A stretch of DNA of 64,000 nucleotides from Methylobacterium sp. Leaf465 (GCF_001424705.1 NZ_LMRA01000034.1:62001-126000); one strand, 5' to 3'; shown: positions 26,520-36,312, counted from the stretch's first letter. Translations and numbers: made by a program. Notes: generated by a model from the letters alone, not told the origin.

Positions 26520-28700
26520 ATGCCGCGCGCCGCCCGAACCTCCCGCCATCCGTCCCGGCACCGCCGGTTGGCCGGGGGCGCCCTCTGGCTGCTGTCCGCC
26601 GGTGCGAGCTCGGCGCAGGAGGCGCCGTCCACCGTCACCCTCGAGGAACTCAGCGTCGCCGGCCTCGGCAACGGACTCGCGACCGTCGGCTACCAGCCCA
26701 AACGCTCGACCTTCGGGGCGGGGGCCGACACCGCCCTCCTCGACACGCCGGCCAACATCGCCGTGGTCTCCGCCGCGGTGCTGCGCGACCAGCGCGTGAT
26801 CTCCCTCGACGAGGCCCTGCGCAACGTCAGCGGCATCGCCCAGACCAACAGCGTCGGCGGCACGCAGGAGGCCGTGGTCCGGCGCGGCTTCGGCACCTTC
26901 CGCGACGACTCGATCCTGCGGGATGGCCGGCGCACCGTGCTGCAGCAGAACTTCAGCTACGCCATCGAGCGGGTGGAGGTGCTCAAGGGCCCGGCCTCGC
27001 TCCTCTACGGCATCACCGACCCGGGCGGGCTGATCAACCTCGTCTCGAAGCGGCCGGACTTCACGCCGCACGGCTCCCTCAACCTCACGGGGACGAGCTT
27101 CGACGGCGGCCTGGTCCAGGGCGACCTCACCGGCCCCATCGCGGGCACCAACCTCGCCTACCGGATGGTGGCCGACATCCAGAGCTACGCCTACTGGCGC
27201 AACTTCGGCCATCTCAGCCGCCAGGTCGTGGCCCCCTCCCTCACCTGGAAGGGCGACGACACCACCGTGACGGTGGGGTATGAATTCGGGCACTACCGCG
27301 TGCCCTACGACCGCGGCACGATCTTCGATCCCACCACCGGGCGGCCCCTGCGGGTGCCGCGCGACCGGCGCTTCGACGAGCGCTCGAGCCAGCACGAGGC
27401 CACCAGCCATCTCGCCACCCTCGATGTCGACCACCGCTTCGACAACGCCTGGACGTTGCATTTCGGCTACACCTACTCCCACCTCGGCTACGACGAGGAC
27501 CAGATCCGGCCGGTCACCTATCTTCCGGCCAGAGGCCTCCTCACCCGCCGGGCCGACGGCACCCGCAACGCGGACTTCAATGCGCATGTCGCCCGCCTCG
27601 ACCTGACCGGCAGCTTCGACACCGCCGGCCTGCGCCACGACCTCCTGGCCGGCGTCACTTACGAGAACATCGATTACGGCCGGCCCGACATCATCCGGGG
27701 TCCGAACCGGGCGGGGTTCGACCCGTTCCGGCCGGTCTACGGCACCCTCGCGGCGGTGCCGGTGATCTCGCCCGCCGACAGCAACCTGCGCGAACGCTTA
27801 GTGAATACCAGCGTGTATTTGCAGGACTCCCTGCACCTCAGCGACCAGTGGATCCTGGTCGCCGGGGTCAGCACGCAGATCTTCGACCAGTTCGGCGCCA
27901 AGGGGACGCCGGCGGTGGCCTACACCGACATCGACGGGGTGCGCGTCCTGCCGCGGGTCGGCCTCGTCTACAAGCTCGCCCCCACCCTCTCGCTCTACGG
28001 GAGCTATTCGCAGTCCTTCAAACCCAACACCTCGCTGGCCAACATCGTCGGCGCCCTGCCGCCCGAGGAGGGAGACTCCATCGAGGTCGGCGTGAAGGCG
28101 GATGTCGCCGCCGGGCTGACCGTGACGGGGGCGATGTTCGACATCGACAAGGCGAACGTGCTGGTGACGCAGGTCAACGGCCAGGGCCTCACCGTGGCGA
28201 CCACCGCCGGCAAGGTGCGCTCGCGCGGGTTCGAGCTCGACGTCGCCGGCCAGATCCTGCCCGACTGGGCGGTGATCGCCAGCTACGGTTTCACCCAGGC
28301 GGAGGTGACCCAGGACCCGGTGCTGGTGGGTAAGCAACTCCTCAACACCCCGCGGGTCACCGCCTCGGCCTTCCTCACGCATCAGTTCGGTGCCATCGCC
28401 GAGGCCAAGGAGTTCGGCGCGACGCGGCTGGGCGCCGGCTTCCTGGAAGCCGGTTTCGGGGCGCGCTACGTCGGCGCCCGGCCGGGGGACGCCGCCAACA
28501 GCTTCGCCCTGCCCGACCACGTCGTCTGCGACGCGTTCCTCGCCTACAGCACCGAGGTGAACGGCTTGGCGACCACGCTCCAGCTCAACCTCAAGAACCT
28601 GTTCGACCGCACCTATTATCCCTCGTCGGGGGGCAGCAACCTGCTGGTGGCGGTGGGCGAGCCCTTCCAGGCCCTGGTGACCGCGCGGGTGGCGTGGTGA
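26520..28700 (+). CDS. TonB-dependent siderophore receptor
   Basis: A 726-aa outer-membrane receptor. The Arg-rich N-terminus and hydrophobic core end in a signal cleavage site near residue 36 (SSAQEAP). The TonB box region is near VTLEELSV. The plug domain at about 60-180 shows LDTPANIAVVSAAVLRDQ, RRGFGTFRDDSI and VEVLKGPASLLYG, all typical of siderophore receptors. The 22-strand barrel ends with NLFDRTYYPSS and a C-terminal aromatic (Trp). No FecA-like N-terminal signalling domain is present. I use ATG 26520; ATGs at 26469 and 26472 would add residues before the signal. Its stop overlaps the GTG of the PepSY gene. Confidence 0.92.
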   Translation: MPRAARTSRHPSRHRRLAGGALWLLSAGASSAQEAPSTVTLEELSVAGLGNGLATVGYQPKRSTFGAGADTALLDTPANIAVVSAAVLRDQRVISLDEALRNVSGIAQTNSVGGTQEAVVRRGFGTFRDDSILRDGRRTVLQQNFSYAIERVEVLKGPASLLYGITDPGGLINLVSKRPDFTPHGSLNLTGTSFDGGLVQGDLTGPIAGTNLAYRMVADIQSYAYWRNFGHLSRQVVAPSLTWKGDDTTVTVGYEFGHYRVPYDRGTIFDPTTGRPLRVPRDRRFDERSSQHEATSHLATLDVDHRFDNAWTLHFGYTYSHLGYDEDQIRPVTYLPARGLLTRRADGTRNADFNAHVARLDLTGSFDTAGLRHDLLAGVTYENIDYGRPDIIRGPNRAGFDPFRPVYGTLAAVPVISPADSNLRERLVNTSVYLQDSLHLSDQWILVAGVSTQIFDQFGAKGTPAVAYTDIDGVRVLPRVGLVYKLAPTLSLYGSYSQSFKPNTSLANIVGALPPEEGDSIEVGVKADVAAGLTVTGAMFDIDKANVLVTQVNGQGLTVATTAGKVRSRGFELDVAGQILPDWAVIASYGFTQAEVTQDPVLVGKQLLNTPRVTASAFLTHQFGAIAEAKEFGATRLGAGFLEAGFGARYVGARPGDAANSFALPDHVVCDAFLAYSTEVNGLATTLQLNLKNLFDRTYYPSSGGSNLLVAVGEPFQALVTARVAW

Positions 28701-29944
28701 GGCACCTGCGCGCCGTCCTGTTCCAGCTGCACTGGCTGCTGGGGCTGGGGGCCGGGCTGATCCTGACCGTGGCGGGCGTCACCGGTGCGCTCCTCAGCTA
28801 CGAGGACGCCATCGGCGAGGCCTTCGACGCGGACCTGATCCGGGTCGCCCGCCGGGCGGAGGATCCGCTCGCGCCGGATGCCCTCCTGGCCCGCTTCCAT
28901 GCCCAGCGCTCCGACACGGTGGCGAACCTGACGCTCTCGGCCGAGGCTGCCACCGCCGCGATGGTCCGGCTCGGTCGCGATCCCGCCACCGGCCTGCGGC
29001 CGCCCTCCCTCTATCTCGACCCCTATGACGGCACGGTGCGCGGCTCGGCCCGGACGGAGGAGGCCTTCGCGACCATCCGGCGCCTGCATCGCTGGCTGCT
29101 CCTGCCCGGCGACGGCAAGGGCTGGGGCCGGCCCCTGACCGGCGCGAGCGTCCTCGCGCTCCTCGTCCTCCTCTGCACCGGTCTCTACCTGCGCTGGCCG
29201 AAGGTGATGTCGCTGCGGATCTGGCTGAAGCCCCATCTCCGGCAATGGGGCCGGCCGACCTACTGGTCGCTGCACGCGGTGGCCGGCACCTGGGTGCTGC
29301 CGGTCTACCTCGTCATCGCCCTGAGCGGGCTGTGGTGGTCCTTCGACGGCTATCGCGAGGTCGTCACCACCCTCCTCACCCTGGGCGAGACCATCACCCG
29401 GATGGCCGATGGCAAGCCGCCGGCGACGAAGGCGAACGGGCTGCCCGCCGGCCGGAGGGACTCTGCAGCGAATGGCGAGGCTGCAGGCGGGGGCAGTCGC
29501 AAGGAGGTGGGGTTGGGCAGCGCGGGGGCGCCGTCCCTCGACGCGGCCTGGGCGGCCTTCCGTACCGCACAGGACGGGCAGTTCCTCCGTGCCACCCTGC
29601 TCCTGCCCGCCGGCCCCGCCGGGCTCGTGCGCATCCGCTCCGAGAACCGGAACGGCTGGCGCGACGACATACGGATCGAGGCGACCAGCGGGCGCATCCT
29701 CATGCGCGAGATCGGCGGGGAGCGTCCGCTCGGCGCCCGCATCGCCGGCAACATGCTCGACGTGCACAGCGGGCGCATCTTCGGACTCCTCGGGCCACCG
29801 ATCTTCCTCGTCGCGGCCCTGCTGATGCCGCTCTTCCTGGTGACGGGCGTGCTGCTCTACGTCGGGCGACGGGCGGCGAAGGCGCGGCGCGCGCAGGCGG
29901 GAGCGGACCGTACCGCGACCTCCGCGCTCAGCCCGCGCGCTTGA
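28697..29944 (+). CDS. PepSY-domain iron-regulated membrane protein
   Basis: A 415-aa PepSY-associated membrane protein of the PiuB type. Helices lie near residues 10-35 (HWLLGLGAGLILTVAGVTGA), 135-160, 190-215 (GTWVLPVYLVIALSGLWWS) and 365-390. A large periplasmic loop holds the PepSY-like part. A low-complexity Ala/Gly/Lys stretch occurs near 235-275. Proteins of this type sit beside TonB receptors and are thought to reduce ferric-siderophore complexes in the periplasm (established association; mechanism inferred). A GTG start at 28697 overlaps the receptor stop. An in-frame GTG at 28694 is also possible. Confidence 0.85.
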   Translation: MRHLRAVLFQLHWLLGLGAGLILTVAGVTGALLSYEDAIGEAFDADLIRVARRAEDPLAPDALLARFHAQRSDTVANLTLSAEAATAAMVRLGRDPATGLRPPSLYLDPYDGTVRGSARTEEAFATIRRLHRWLLLPGDGKGWGRPLTGASVLALLVLLCTGLYLRWPKVMSLRIWLKPHLRQWGRPTYWSLHAVAGTWVLPVYLVIALSGLWWSFDGYREVVTTLLTLGETITRMADGKPPATKANGLPAGRRDSAANGEAAGGGSRKEVGLGSAGAPSLDAAWAAFRTAQDGQFLRATLLLPAGPAGLVRIRSENRNGWRDDIRIEATSGRILMREIGGERPLGARIAGNMLDVHSGRIFGLLGPPIFLVAALLMPLFLVTGVLLYVGRRAAKARRAQAGADRTATSALSPRA

Positions 29945-30016
29945 CCCCCAGACCGGTTTTCGACAGGTTCCGCCGCCACAGCTCCCGTCCCCGACCGCTG
30001 CAACTCCTGAGATCCG

Positions 30017-31030
30017 ATGTCGTCTGGCGACGAATCCGCCGTCCCGCCCGCCGCATCCGCGCACGAGCGACGCTTCACGATCTGCCGCGAGGACGAGCCG
30101 GTGCCGCCCGTGATCGCCGGAGCCATCGCGGCGATCGGCAATTTCGACGGGGTGCATCTCGGTCATCGGACCCTGATCGCCGCCGTGCGCGAGACCGCGC
30201 AGGCGGCCGGCCGCCCGGCGGTCGTCCTCACCTTCGAGCCGCATCCGCGCGCCTATTTCGCGCCACATCTCCCCATGTTCCGTCTCACCGACGCGGAAGC
30301 CAAGGAGATCGTCTTCGCCCATCTCGGCCTCGACGGACTCATCGTGCGCCGCTTCGACGCAACCCTGGCGGGAACCGGCGCGCGCGACTTCGTCGAGGGG
30401 CTGCTGGTGCGCGACCTCGGGGTGGCGGGCGTCGTCATCGGCCACGATTTCCATTTCGGCCGAGGCCGCGAGGGCACGCCGATGGTCCTCGCCGATCTCT
30501 GCACGCAGGCGGGCCTGAGTTGCCGGATCATCCCGCCTGTCGCCCTGAGCACGGGGGCGGAGCCGGTCTCGTCGAGCGCGATCCGGGCTGCCCTCACCGA
30601 GGGTGCGGTGACGCGGGCCAACGCGCTCCTCGGCTACCGTTGGTTCGTCTCCGGCGAGGTCCGCCACGGCGACAAGCGTGGACGTACCCTCGGCTATCCC
30701 ACCGCCAACGTGGCGCTGCCCGCCTGCAACCTCGCCCACGGCATCTACGCGGTGCGAGCGCGCCTGCCCGACGGTCGGGTGAAAAACGGGGTCGCCAGCT
30801 ACGGCCGGCGCCCGACCTTCGACGACGGCGCCCCGCTCCTCGAGGTCAACCTGTTCGATTTCTCCGGCGACCTCTATGGCCAGACGATCGCGGTGGAGTT
30901 CCTGGACTATCTCCGCGGCGAGGTCCGCTTCGACGGAGCGGAGGCCCTGATCGCCCAGATGCATCGCGACGCGGCCGAGGCCCGCCGGATCATCGCCGAG
31001 AATGCCGCCCCCTCAATGCTCGACGCCTGA
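30017..31030 (+). CDS. ribF: Bifunctional riboflavin kinase / FAD synthetase
   Basis: A 337-aa cytosolic enzyme making FMN from riboflavin and then FAD. The N-terminal nucleotidyltransferase domain has AIGNFDGVHLGHR near residue 37-49 (HxGH-type site) and ISSxR-like SSSAIRAAL near 183. The C-terminal kinase domain contains GDKRGRTLGYPTANV near 218-232, with the conserved Thr-Ala-Asn. Length is slightly above the usual 310. It starts 73 bases after the PepSY gene and converges with the YcgN-like gene, eight bases apart. Confidence 0.95.
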   Translation: MSSGDESAVPPAASAHERRFTICREDEPVPPVIAGAIAAIGNFDGVHLGHRTLIAAVRETAQAAGRPAVVLTFEPHPRAYFAPHLPMFRLTDAEAKEIVFAHLGLDGLIVRRFDATLAGTGARDFVEGLLVRDLGVAGVVIGHDFHFGRGREGTPMVLADLCTQAGLSCRIIPPVALSTGAEPVSSSAIRAALTEGAVTRANALLGYRWFVSGEVRHGDKRGRTLGYPTANVALPACNLAHGIYAVRARLPDGRVKNGVASYGRRPTFDDGAPLLEVNLFDFSGDLYGQTIAVEFLDYLRGEVRFDGAEALIAQMHRDAAEARRIIAENAAPSMLDA

Positions 31031-31038
31031 GGCCACGC

Positions 31039-31593
31039 CTATTCTGCGTCGTCCTCGGTCTCTGGCGTGCGATTGGGCCAGGTCACGATCCGATCGAGGA
31101 GTTCGTCGGCTGTGAACTCCTCCTCGTTGCCGGAGACGCGGCCGCGCACGGAGATGCCGGCCTCATGCACGCTGGCGGCGCGGCCCGAGACCAGCGGATG
31201 CCAGGCGTAGAGATCGCGGCCCTCGCGGATCAGTCGATAGGCGCAGGTCGGTGGCAGCCACGGGATCGTGCGCACCGCCTCGGGCGTCAGGCGCACGCAA
31301 TCGGGCACGCGCTTCTGGCGCCGCGCATAGTCGCGGCAGCGGCAGCCATGGCCGTCGAGGAGGGTGCAGCCGACATCGGTGTGATAGACTTCCGCCGTAT
31401 CCTCGTCCTCGAGCTTGAGGAGGCAGCAGCGGCCGCATCCGTCGCACAGGCTCTCCCACTCGGCCGGCGACATCGCCTCCAGGCTCTTCGTCCGCCAGAA
31501 CGGCTCCACGGTCGGAGCGGTCTGGGGATCGGAACGGATGGTTTCGGGGAAGGCCTGCGGCGTCGGGGAACGCGCGGCCGAGCGGTCCCGCAT
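31039..31593 (-). CDS. YcgN/UPF0260-family cysteine-cluster protein
   Basis: A 184-aa soluble protein. The family pattern [12 protein letters not shown] is near residue 51-62, followed by [18 protein letters not shown] and PDCVRL, then PPTCAYRL. These clustered Cys residues probably bind zinc or an iron-sulfur centre. The biological role of the family is not established. I start it at ATG 31593 (MRDRSAA), preceded by AAGGTG. The upstream frame is Arg-rich noise. It is divergent from the PBP gene. Confidence 0.88.
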   Translation of the reverse strand: MRDRSAARSPTPQAFPETIRSDPQTAPTVEPFWRTKSLEAMSPAEWESLCDGCGRCCLLKLEDEDTAEVYHTDVGCTLLDGHGCRCRDYARRQKRVPDCVRLTPEAVRTIPWLPPTCAYRLIREGRDLYAWHPLVSGRAASVHEAGISVRGRVSGNEEEFTADELLDRIVTWPNRTPETEDDAE

Positions 31594-31895
31594 GGGGAAC
31601 ACCTTGGGCTGGGAGCGGCGAGGATCCGGATGATCTGCCCCTGTGCCGCAACGCGGCCCCGGGAGCAAGCGTTGCCGGCGCACGGCATGACGCCGCGCCG
31701 TGTTCGGAGGCGCCGCGCCACCGCGCCGCCCCATTCCGGCATCAAGGTTAAGAACAGGTTATGGCCTGCGGCGGCGGGACGCTCGCCCTTGTTGGGCGTT
31801 CCCATGAACGAAGCCTCGCGGCCGGGCGCGGGTGTTGGTAGGATCGCGCGGACCGGCGTCGTGCCGGAACCGGGTGCGGAAGGACTGGAACTCAG
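31594..31895. promoter_or_regulatory. Divergent region upstream of the PBP gene with a CtrA-like site
   Basis: A TTAA-N7-TTAT sequence lies at 31748-31762 (seven of eight bases of the alphaproteobacterial CtrA box TTAA-N7-TTAA). A small dyad cgccc-ttgtt-gggcg is at 31784-31798. The rest shows nothing recognisable. Confidence 0.35.
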
Positions 31896-34139
31896 GTGCG
31901 CCTGCCCAAAGCGACCTCCCTCACGACACGGATCAAGCACGCCGCCCTCGCCTTCGACGCATGGGTGAACGCGAGCCTGTACGACGGCGGTCGCACGGCG
32001 GGAGAGACCTACGAGCGCTTCCAAGAGCGCATGAACGTCTTCTCGGTACGAGGCTGGAAACGCTTCGCCCTCGACCTGACCAGCGAGGGGGTGACCCTCG
32101 GTACGGGTGGCGCGGTCCTGATGCTTGCCCTGGCGCAGCCGGCCTTCAACCTGACCAGCGACAACTGGCTCAAGGCCCAGGACCTCGCCGTGACGTTCCT
32201 CGACCGCTACGGCACCGAGGTCGGACGGCGCGGCATCAAGCACGACGACTCGCTGAGGCTCGACGATTTTCCCGACATCATGATCAAGGCTCTGGTCTCC
32301 ACCGAGGACCGGCGCTTCTACGAGCATTGGGGCATCGACCCCATCGGCACCGCCCGCGCGCTGGTGTCGAACTCGCGCGGCGGCGGCAACACCCAGGGCG
32401 GTTCGTCGATCACGCAGCAGCTCGCCAAGAACCTGTTCCTCACGAACGAGCGCTCCCTCGAGCGCAAGATCAACGAGGCCTTCCTGGCGCTCTGGCTGGA
32501 GAGCCACCTCTCCAAGAACGAGATTCTGAAGCTCTACCTCGACCGGGCCTACATGGGCGGCGGCACTTTCGGCGCCGTGGCGGCGGCGGATTATTATTTC
32601 GGCAAGCCGCTGAAGGACATCTCCCTGGCCGAGGCCGCGATGCTCGCCGGCCTGTTCAAAGCGCCGACCAAGTACGCCCCCCACGTGAACCTGCCGGCGG
32701 CCCGTGCCCGCGCCGGCGACGTGTTGCACAACATGGTCGAGGCCGGCTTCCTCACCGAGGGCCAGATCCAGACCGCCCTGCGCAACCCCGCAACACCGGT
32801 GACCCGGACCCGCGACATCACGGCGGACTACTATCTCGACTGGGCCTTCGGCGAGATCAAGCAGATGGCCGATGCGGGCCGCTTCCGCAGCGACCGCGTC
32901 CTCACCGTGAAGACGCCCCTCGACCTGACCATCCAGCGCCGGGCCGACGAGGTGGTGCAGAATACCCTGCGCCGATTCGGCGACCAGTACGAGGTTGACG
33001 AGGCCGCCATGGTGATCCTCGATCCGGACGGGGCCCTTCGGGCGATGGTCGGTGGTGCCGATTATGGCGAGAGCCAGTTCAACCGCGCCACCGACGCCCT
33101 TCGCCAGCCCGGCTCGTCGTTCAAGCCCTATGTCTACGCCGCCGGCCTCGCCTCGGGCCTGTATCGGCCGGACACGCGCGTCGTCGATCGGCCCGTCTGC
33201 ATCGGCAACTGGTGCCCGCAGAACTACGGGCGCTCGTTCTCGGGCGCCACGACGCTCACTGTCGCGGTGGCGAAATCTATCAACACCATCCCGATTCAAG
33301 TCTCGATCGCCCTGGGCAAGGCGATGGGCATCTCCCATGAAGCCAGGGCCGCCGCCGCCGGGCGCAAGAAGATCATCGAGACCGCCCACGCCATGGGCAT
33401 CACCACGCAGCTGACCGATTCCGTCTCCCTGCCGATCGGCTCGGCGGAGGTGAACGTCATCGACCAGGCCGCCGGCTACGCGGTGTTCGCCAATGGCGGG
33501 CGCAGGGCCAAGCCCTACGCGGCCATGGAGGTCCGCAACTCGTCCGGTGATGTGATCTACCGCCATGCCGACGAGCCGATGCCGCAGGTGCTGTCGACCC
33601 AGGTGGTCGCCGACATGAACTACATGCTGACCAAGGTGGTCGAGGAAGGCACCGGCAAGCGCGCGGCCCTGGAAGGCATCAAGGTCGCGGGCAAATCCGG
33701 CACCACGAATGCTTACCGGGACGCTTGGTTCGTCGGCTATACGGGCAATTACGTCGGCGCTGTCTGGTTCGGCAACGACGATCACACCTCCACCAACAAA
33801 ATGACGGGCGGCTCGCTGCCGGCCATGACTTGGCATGACGTGATGGAAGTCGCGCATCAGGGTATCGAGCTCAAACCCATGCCGGGCCTGAAGGATCCGG
33901 GCCGTGCAGTGGCGCAGTCGGGGCAGAGTGCGGCCCCCGTGAACGCGGCGGCGAGCGCGGCCGGCAAACTTTCCCGGCGTTCCTTCGAGGTCATCGGCAG
34001 CATGAACGGCCTGTTCCGCCAGGTGGAGAAGACCTCCCTGAAGGCATCCGAGAAAACCTCCGCCCTCGAGCCCCTGAACGCCCCCGGCCCGGTGGCGGAC
34101 GGGGTTCGCGCCGTCGGCGGCCGCGTCGGCACACCGTAG
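31896..34139 (+). CDS. Class A penicillin-binding protein (PBP1-type transglycosylase/transpeptidase)
   Basis: A 747-aa bifunctional peptidoglycan synthase. A membrane anchor lies near residues 65-90 (TLGTGGAVLMLALAQPAF). The GT51 transglycosylase domain has STEDRRFYEHWGID near 134 with the catalytic Glu, then GGSSITQQLAKN, and further LYLDRAYMGGGTFG. The transpeptidase domain has QPGSSFKPY (acyl-enzyme Ser, near 407), AKSINT (SxN, near 460) and AGKSGTTNAY (KTG-type, near 598). The start is GTG 31896; no ATG gives the full N-terminus. Two small envelope proteins follow closely (9-base gap). Confidence 0.93.
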   Translation: MRLPKATSLTTRIKHAALAFDAWVNASLYDGGRTAGETYERFQERMNVFSVRGWKRFALDLTSEGVTLGTGGAVLMLALAQPAFNLTSDNWLKAQDLAVTFLDRYGTEVGRRGIKHDDSLRLDDFPDIMIKALVSTEDRRFYEHWGIDPIGTARALVSNSRGGGNTQGGSSITQQLAKNLFLTNERSLERKINEAFLALWLESHLSKNEILKLYLDRAYMGGGTFGAVAAADYYFGKPLKDISLAEAAMLAGLFKAPTKYAPHVNLPAARARAGDVLHNMVEAGFLTEGQIQTALRNPATPVTRTRDITADYYLDWAFGEIKQMADAGRFRSDRVLTVKTPLDLTIQRRADEVVQNTLRRFGDQYEVDEAAMVILDPDGALRAMVGGADYGESQFNRATDALRQPGSSFKPYVYAAGLASGLYRPDTRVVDRPVCIGNWCPQNYGRSFSGATTLTVAVAKSINTIPIQVSIALGKAMGISHEARAAAAGRKKIIETAHAMGITTQLTDSVSLPIGSAEVNVIDQAAGYAVFANGGRRAKPYAAMEVRNSSGDVIYRHADEPMPQVLSTQVVADMNYMLTKVVEEGTGKRAALEGIKVAGKSGTTNAYRDAWFVGYTGNYVGAVWFGNDDHTSTNKMTGGSLPAMTWHDVMEVAHQGIELKPMPGLKDPGRAVAQSGQSAAPVNAAASAAGKLSRRSFEVIGSMNGLFRQVEKTSLKASEKTSALEPLNAPGPVADGVRAVGGRVGTP

Positions 34140-34148
34140 CCGGCGATC

Positions 34149-34880
34149 ATGCGCATGACATTCGCCGAGACGGTGGCGCGGTTGCGTCCGGACCAGAGCC
34201 GGACGCGTTCTTCCGAGCTTCGGAGCCGGGAAGCAGGCCCGGTCTCCGGGACCGGCGGACGCCTGGCGCGCGCGCTGCGACGCGGCGTCCGCAAGGCTTC
34301 GACCGTGACAATGATGCTGTACGCCCTGGCGCTGGGGGCGGGCCTTGGCCTCGCGACCGCCGATTACGCCACGCGAGGTGGCTATCCCTTCGGCGGCGTG
34401 CGGGTGGGGGCCTGGACCGCCTGGCCGAAAGTCGGTTCCGTCGGTGCGGATCCCTACGCCCGCGCGGTCAACGCGCGGCGCGGTGAGATCCCCCTGGCGA
34501 TCGGTGAAGGCATGCTACTCACGGCCGAACAGGACGAATCCGGACGGGCACTCGATGCCGCCTGCACCTACCGCGTGGCGGGCGTGACGCCGCCGGCCCG
34601 CGCCTGGACCGTGACGGTGGCCGGGCGCGGGCCACGCGACTCGGACACCGTCCCGATGCGCGAAGGCTTCACCGCCACCGAGATCCTGCGCGAGACCGAC
34701 GGGCAGTTCGTCATCACCCTGTCGCGGGAGGTCCAACCGGGGAACTGGCTGCCGATGCCGCGCCCCAGGGGGCCGGTACGGCTCGCCTTGCGCCTGTACG
34801 ACACGCCCGTGGCGGCCAGCGCGGGCAGCCTCGACCGCTCGGCGGTGCCGGCCATCACCCGGACCGGGTGCGCCGCATGA
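34149..34880 (+). CDS. DUF1214-domain protein
   Basis: A 243-aa protein. An Arg-rich cytoplasmic leader of about 50 residues precedes one membrane helix (about 54-74, MMLYALALGAGLGLATADYA). The exported part carries the DUF1214 signature near 200-225: GNWLPMPRPRGPVRLALRL. Elsewhere DUF1214 is fused to or paired with DUF1254, as in the next gene. The biochemical function is unknown. It starts nine bases after the PBP stop, and its own stop overlaps the next ATG, so all three are probably one operon with a role in the envelope (inference). Confidence 0.8.
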   Translation: MRMTFAETVARLRPDQSRTRSSELRSREAGPVSGTGGRLARALRRGVRKASTVTMMLYALALGAGLGLATADYATRGGYPFGGVRVGAWTAWPKVGSVGADPYARAVNARRGEIPLAIGEGMLLTAEQDESGRALDAACTYRVAGVTPPARAWTVTVAGRGPRDSDTVPMREGFTATEILRETDGQFVITLSREVQPGNWLPMPRPRGPVRLALRLYDTPVAASAGSLDRSAVPAITRTGCAA

Positions 34881-35473
34881 CCCCGCGGGGCCGCTTCCTC
34901 GTCGCCACCCTGTCGGGACTGGTGCTCGCCGGCCTCGTGCACGGGGCCACCGTCCTGCTCATCCCGCGCCTGGCGGAATCCGATGCGCTGTCGCGGGCGC
35001 GTTCCGGGGAGAACCTCGACCATCCGCTGGCGATCAACACCGTGGCGGCCGGCGACGCCACCCCGCCCGTGGAGGCGTGGCTTCCGATTCCGGACCCGGC
35101 GGTGGCGGTCGGGCTCTGCGCCTATGATCTCTCCGAGGGACCGATGCGGGTTTCGGCCCGTACGGGCTCGCTGATGCTGTCCCTGGCGGTACATGGACAA
35201 CGGGGGGCTTTCTACGCGGTGACCGACCAGGCGGCGGTGCGCGGCGCCCTCGACCTCGTGGTGCTCACCCGGTCCCAATACGACGAGGCGCTCGCCAATG
35301 CCGACGAGGACGAGGTCAGCCACGATGTCCGCATCGTCGCCGGCGACACCCGGGGCTTCGTGGTGGTGCGGGTGATCGCGGCCCTGCCGAGCCAGCGCAC
35401 GGCGGCCGACGCGGCGGTACAGGCAGTCTCCTGCACCGTCGACAGCCCCGGCGACGAGAAGACCGGCGGCTGA
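34877..35473 (+). CDS. DUF1254-domain protein
   Basis: A 198-aa protein with an N-terminal membrane helix or uncleaved signal (about residues 7-28, FLVATLSGLVLAGLVHGATV). The exported DUF1254-like part includes CAYDLSEGPMRVSA near 80-93, the recognisable core of the family. It starts at ATG 34877, inside the stop of the DUF1214 gene; GTG 34868 is an alternative. The division of DUF1254 and DUF1214 into two short single-pass proteins suggests a heteromeric complex at the inner membrane (inference). Confidence 0.8.
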   Translation: MTPRGRFLVATLSGLVLAGLVHGATVLLIPRLAESDALSRARSGENLDHPLAINTVAAGDATPPVEAWLPIPDPAVAVGLCAYDLSEGPMRVSARTGSLMLSLAVHGQRGAFYAVTDQAAVRGALDLVVLTRSQYDEALANADEDEVSHDVRIVAGDTRGFVVVRVIAALPSQRTAADAAVQAVSCTVDSPGDEKTGG

Positions 35474-35481
35474 GGCACTCC

Positions 35482-36312
35482 TCAATTCTTTGCGACGATC
35501 GGCCTCGGCGCTGCGACCGCGACCACGCCCTCCGCCTCCGGCAGGAGCCCGCATCGGGCCTCGGCTTCCGGCGGCACCAACGGATCGAGCAGGGGACGCC
35601 GCCCGTCGAGGGCGGCCAGGGTCCCTTCCACCGACACGCCTTCCGGCCCTGGCGCCTCGATCAGCAGATGCTCGAGAGCATAGCGGTAGCGGCGGGAGCG
35701 GCGACCGGTCTCGAAGCGGACCCAGGCGATGAGGCACCGGTTCTCGGCCACCCGCATGGCGGCTTGGCGCACATCGCCGTCGTCCAGACTCTTGGCGAAG
35801 GGCAGGCTGCGCAGGCGCAGGGCGTCGCCCTCCTTCACCCGCATCGCCAGGGCGGCGAATTGGGGGATCAGCCGGGCATCGGTGCCGATATCCTCCGACA
35901 GGCGCCGGTAGCGCGAGACCGGCGAGCGAAAGCTCTGTGCCATCAGCGTGTCGTGATAGGCCGCCGGATCGTCGGTCCGCCAGGAGGCGGGAAGCACCCG
36001 GGCGCGCGTGAGATTGGCGAGAATGTCCGTGAACGCGTCGTGCCCGGCCGCTGGCATGAGGAAGCGCCAGGCGCGGTCGCGCAGGACGCGTTCCTCATCG
36101 GTGAAGGGAAAGGCGGAGGCCGGCTCCTCGCGCTCCCGCGCCGCCAGGGTCCCGGTGGTCTCGATCAGGCTGTTCCAGGCGCCGGTTTTGGGCCGCCCGA
36201 AATCCCCCTCCTGCGCGCAGCCGGCGAGGAGCGCCGGGATCGCGAGGGGTATCAGGCGCAGCGCATGCAGCCGGAGGGCCTGCCGACGTCCGGTTCGGAA
36301 TAAGGGCACCAT
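35482..36312 (-). CDS. Putative lipoprotein, 276 aa
   Basis: Residues 1-31 form a lipoprotein signal with lipobox LLAGC, so the mature N-terminus should be a lipidated Cys near 31. The mature protein is alpha-helical and Arg/Glu-rich, with a FPFTDEERVLRDRAWRFLMP motif near 68-86 and a conserved-looking AENRCLIAWVRFETGRRSRR region near 190. No function is recognised. It is the convergent neighbour of the DUF1254 gene (eight bases apart), and ends in a Pro/Ala-rich tail. The signal peptide and codon use support a real gene. Confidence 0.75.
   Translation of the reverse strand: MVPLFRTGRRQALRLHALRLIPLAIPALLAGCAQEGDFGRPKTGAWNSLIETTGTLAAREREEPASAFPFTDEERVLRDRAWRFLMPAAGHDAFTDILANLTRARVLPASWRTDDPAAYHDTLMAQSFRSPVSRYRRLSEDIGTDARLIPQFAALAMRVKEGDALRLRSLPFAKSLDDGDVRQAAMRVAENRCLIAWVRFETGRRSRRYRYALEHLLIEAPGPEGVSVEGTLAALDGRRPLLDPLVPPEAEARCGLLPEAEGVVAVAAPRPIVAKN

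Noticed and set aside
28616..30964. 782-codon minus-strand frame opposite the PepSY and ribF genes
   Set aside because: It is composition-driven and overlaps genes with clear motifs on the other strand.
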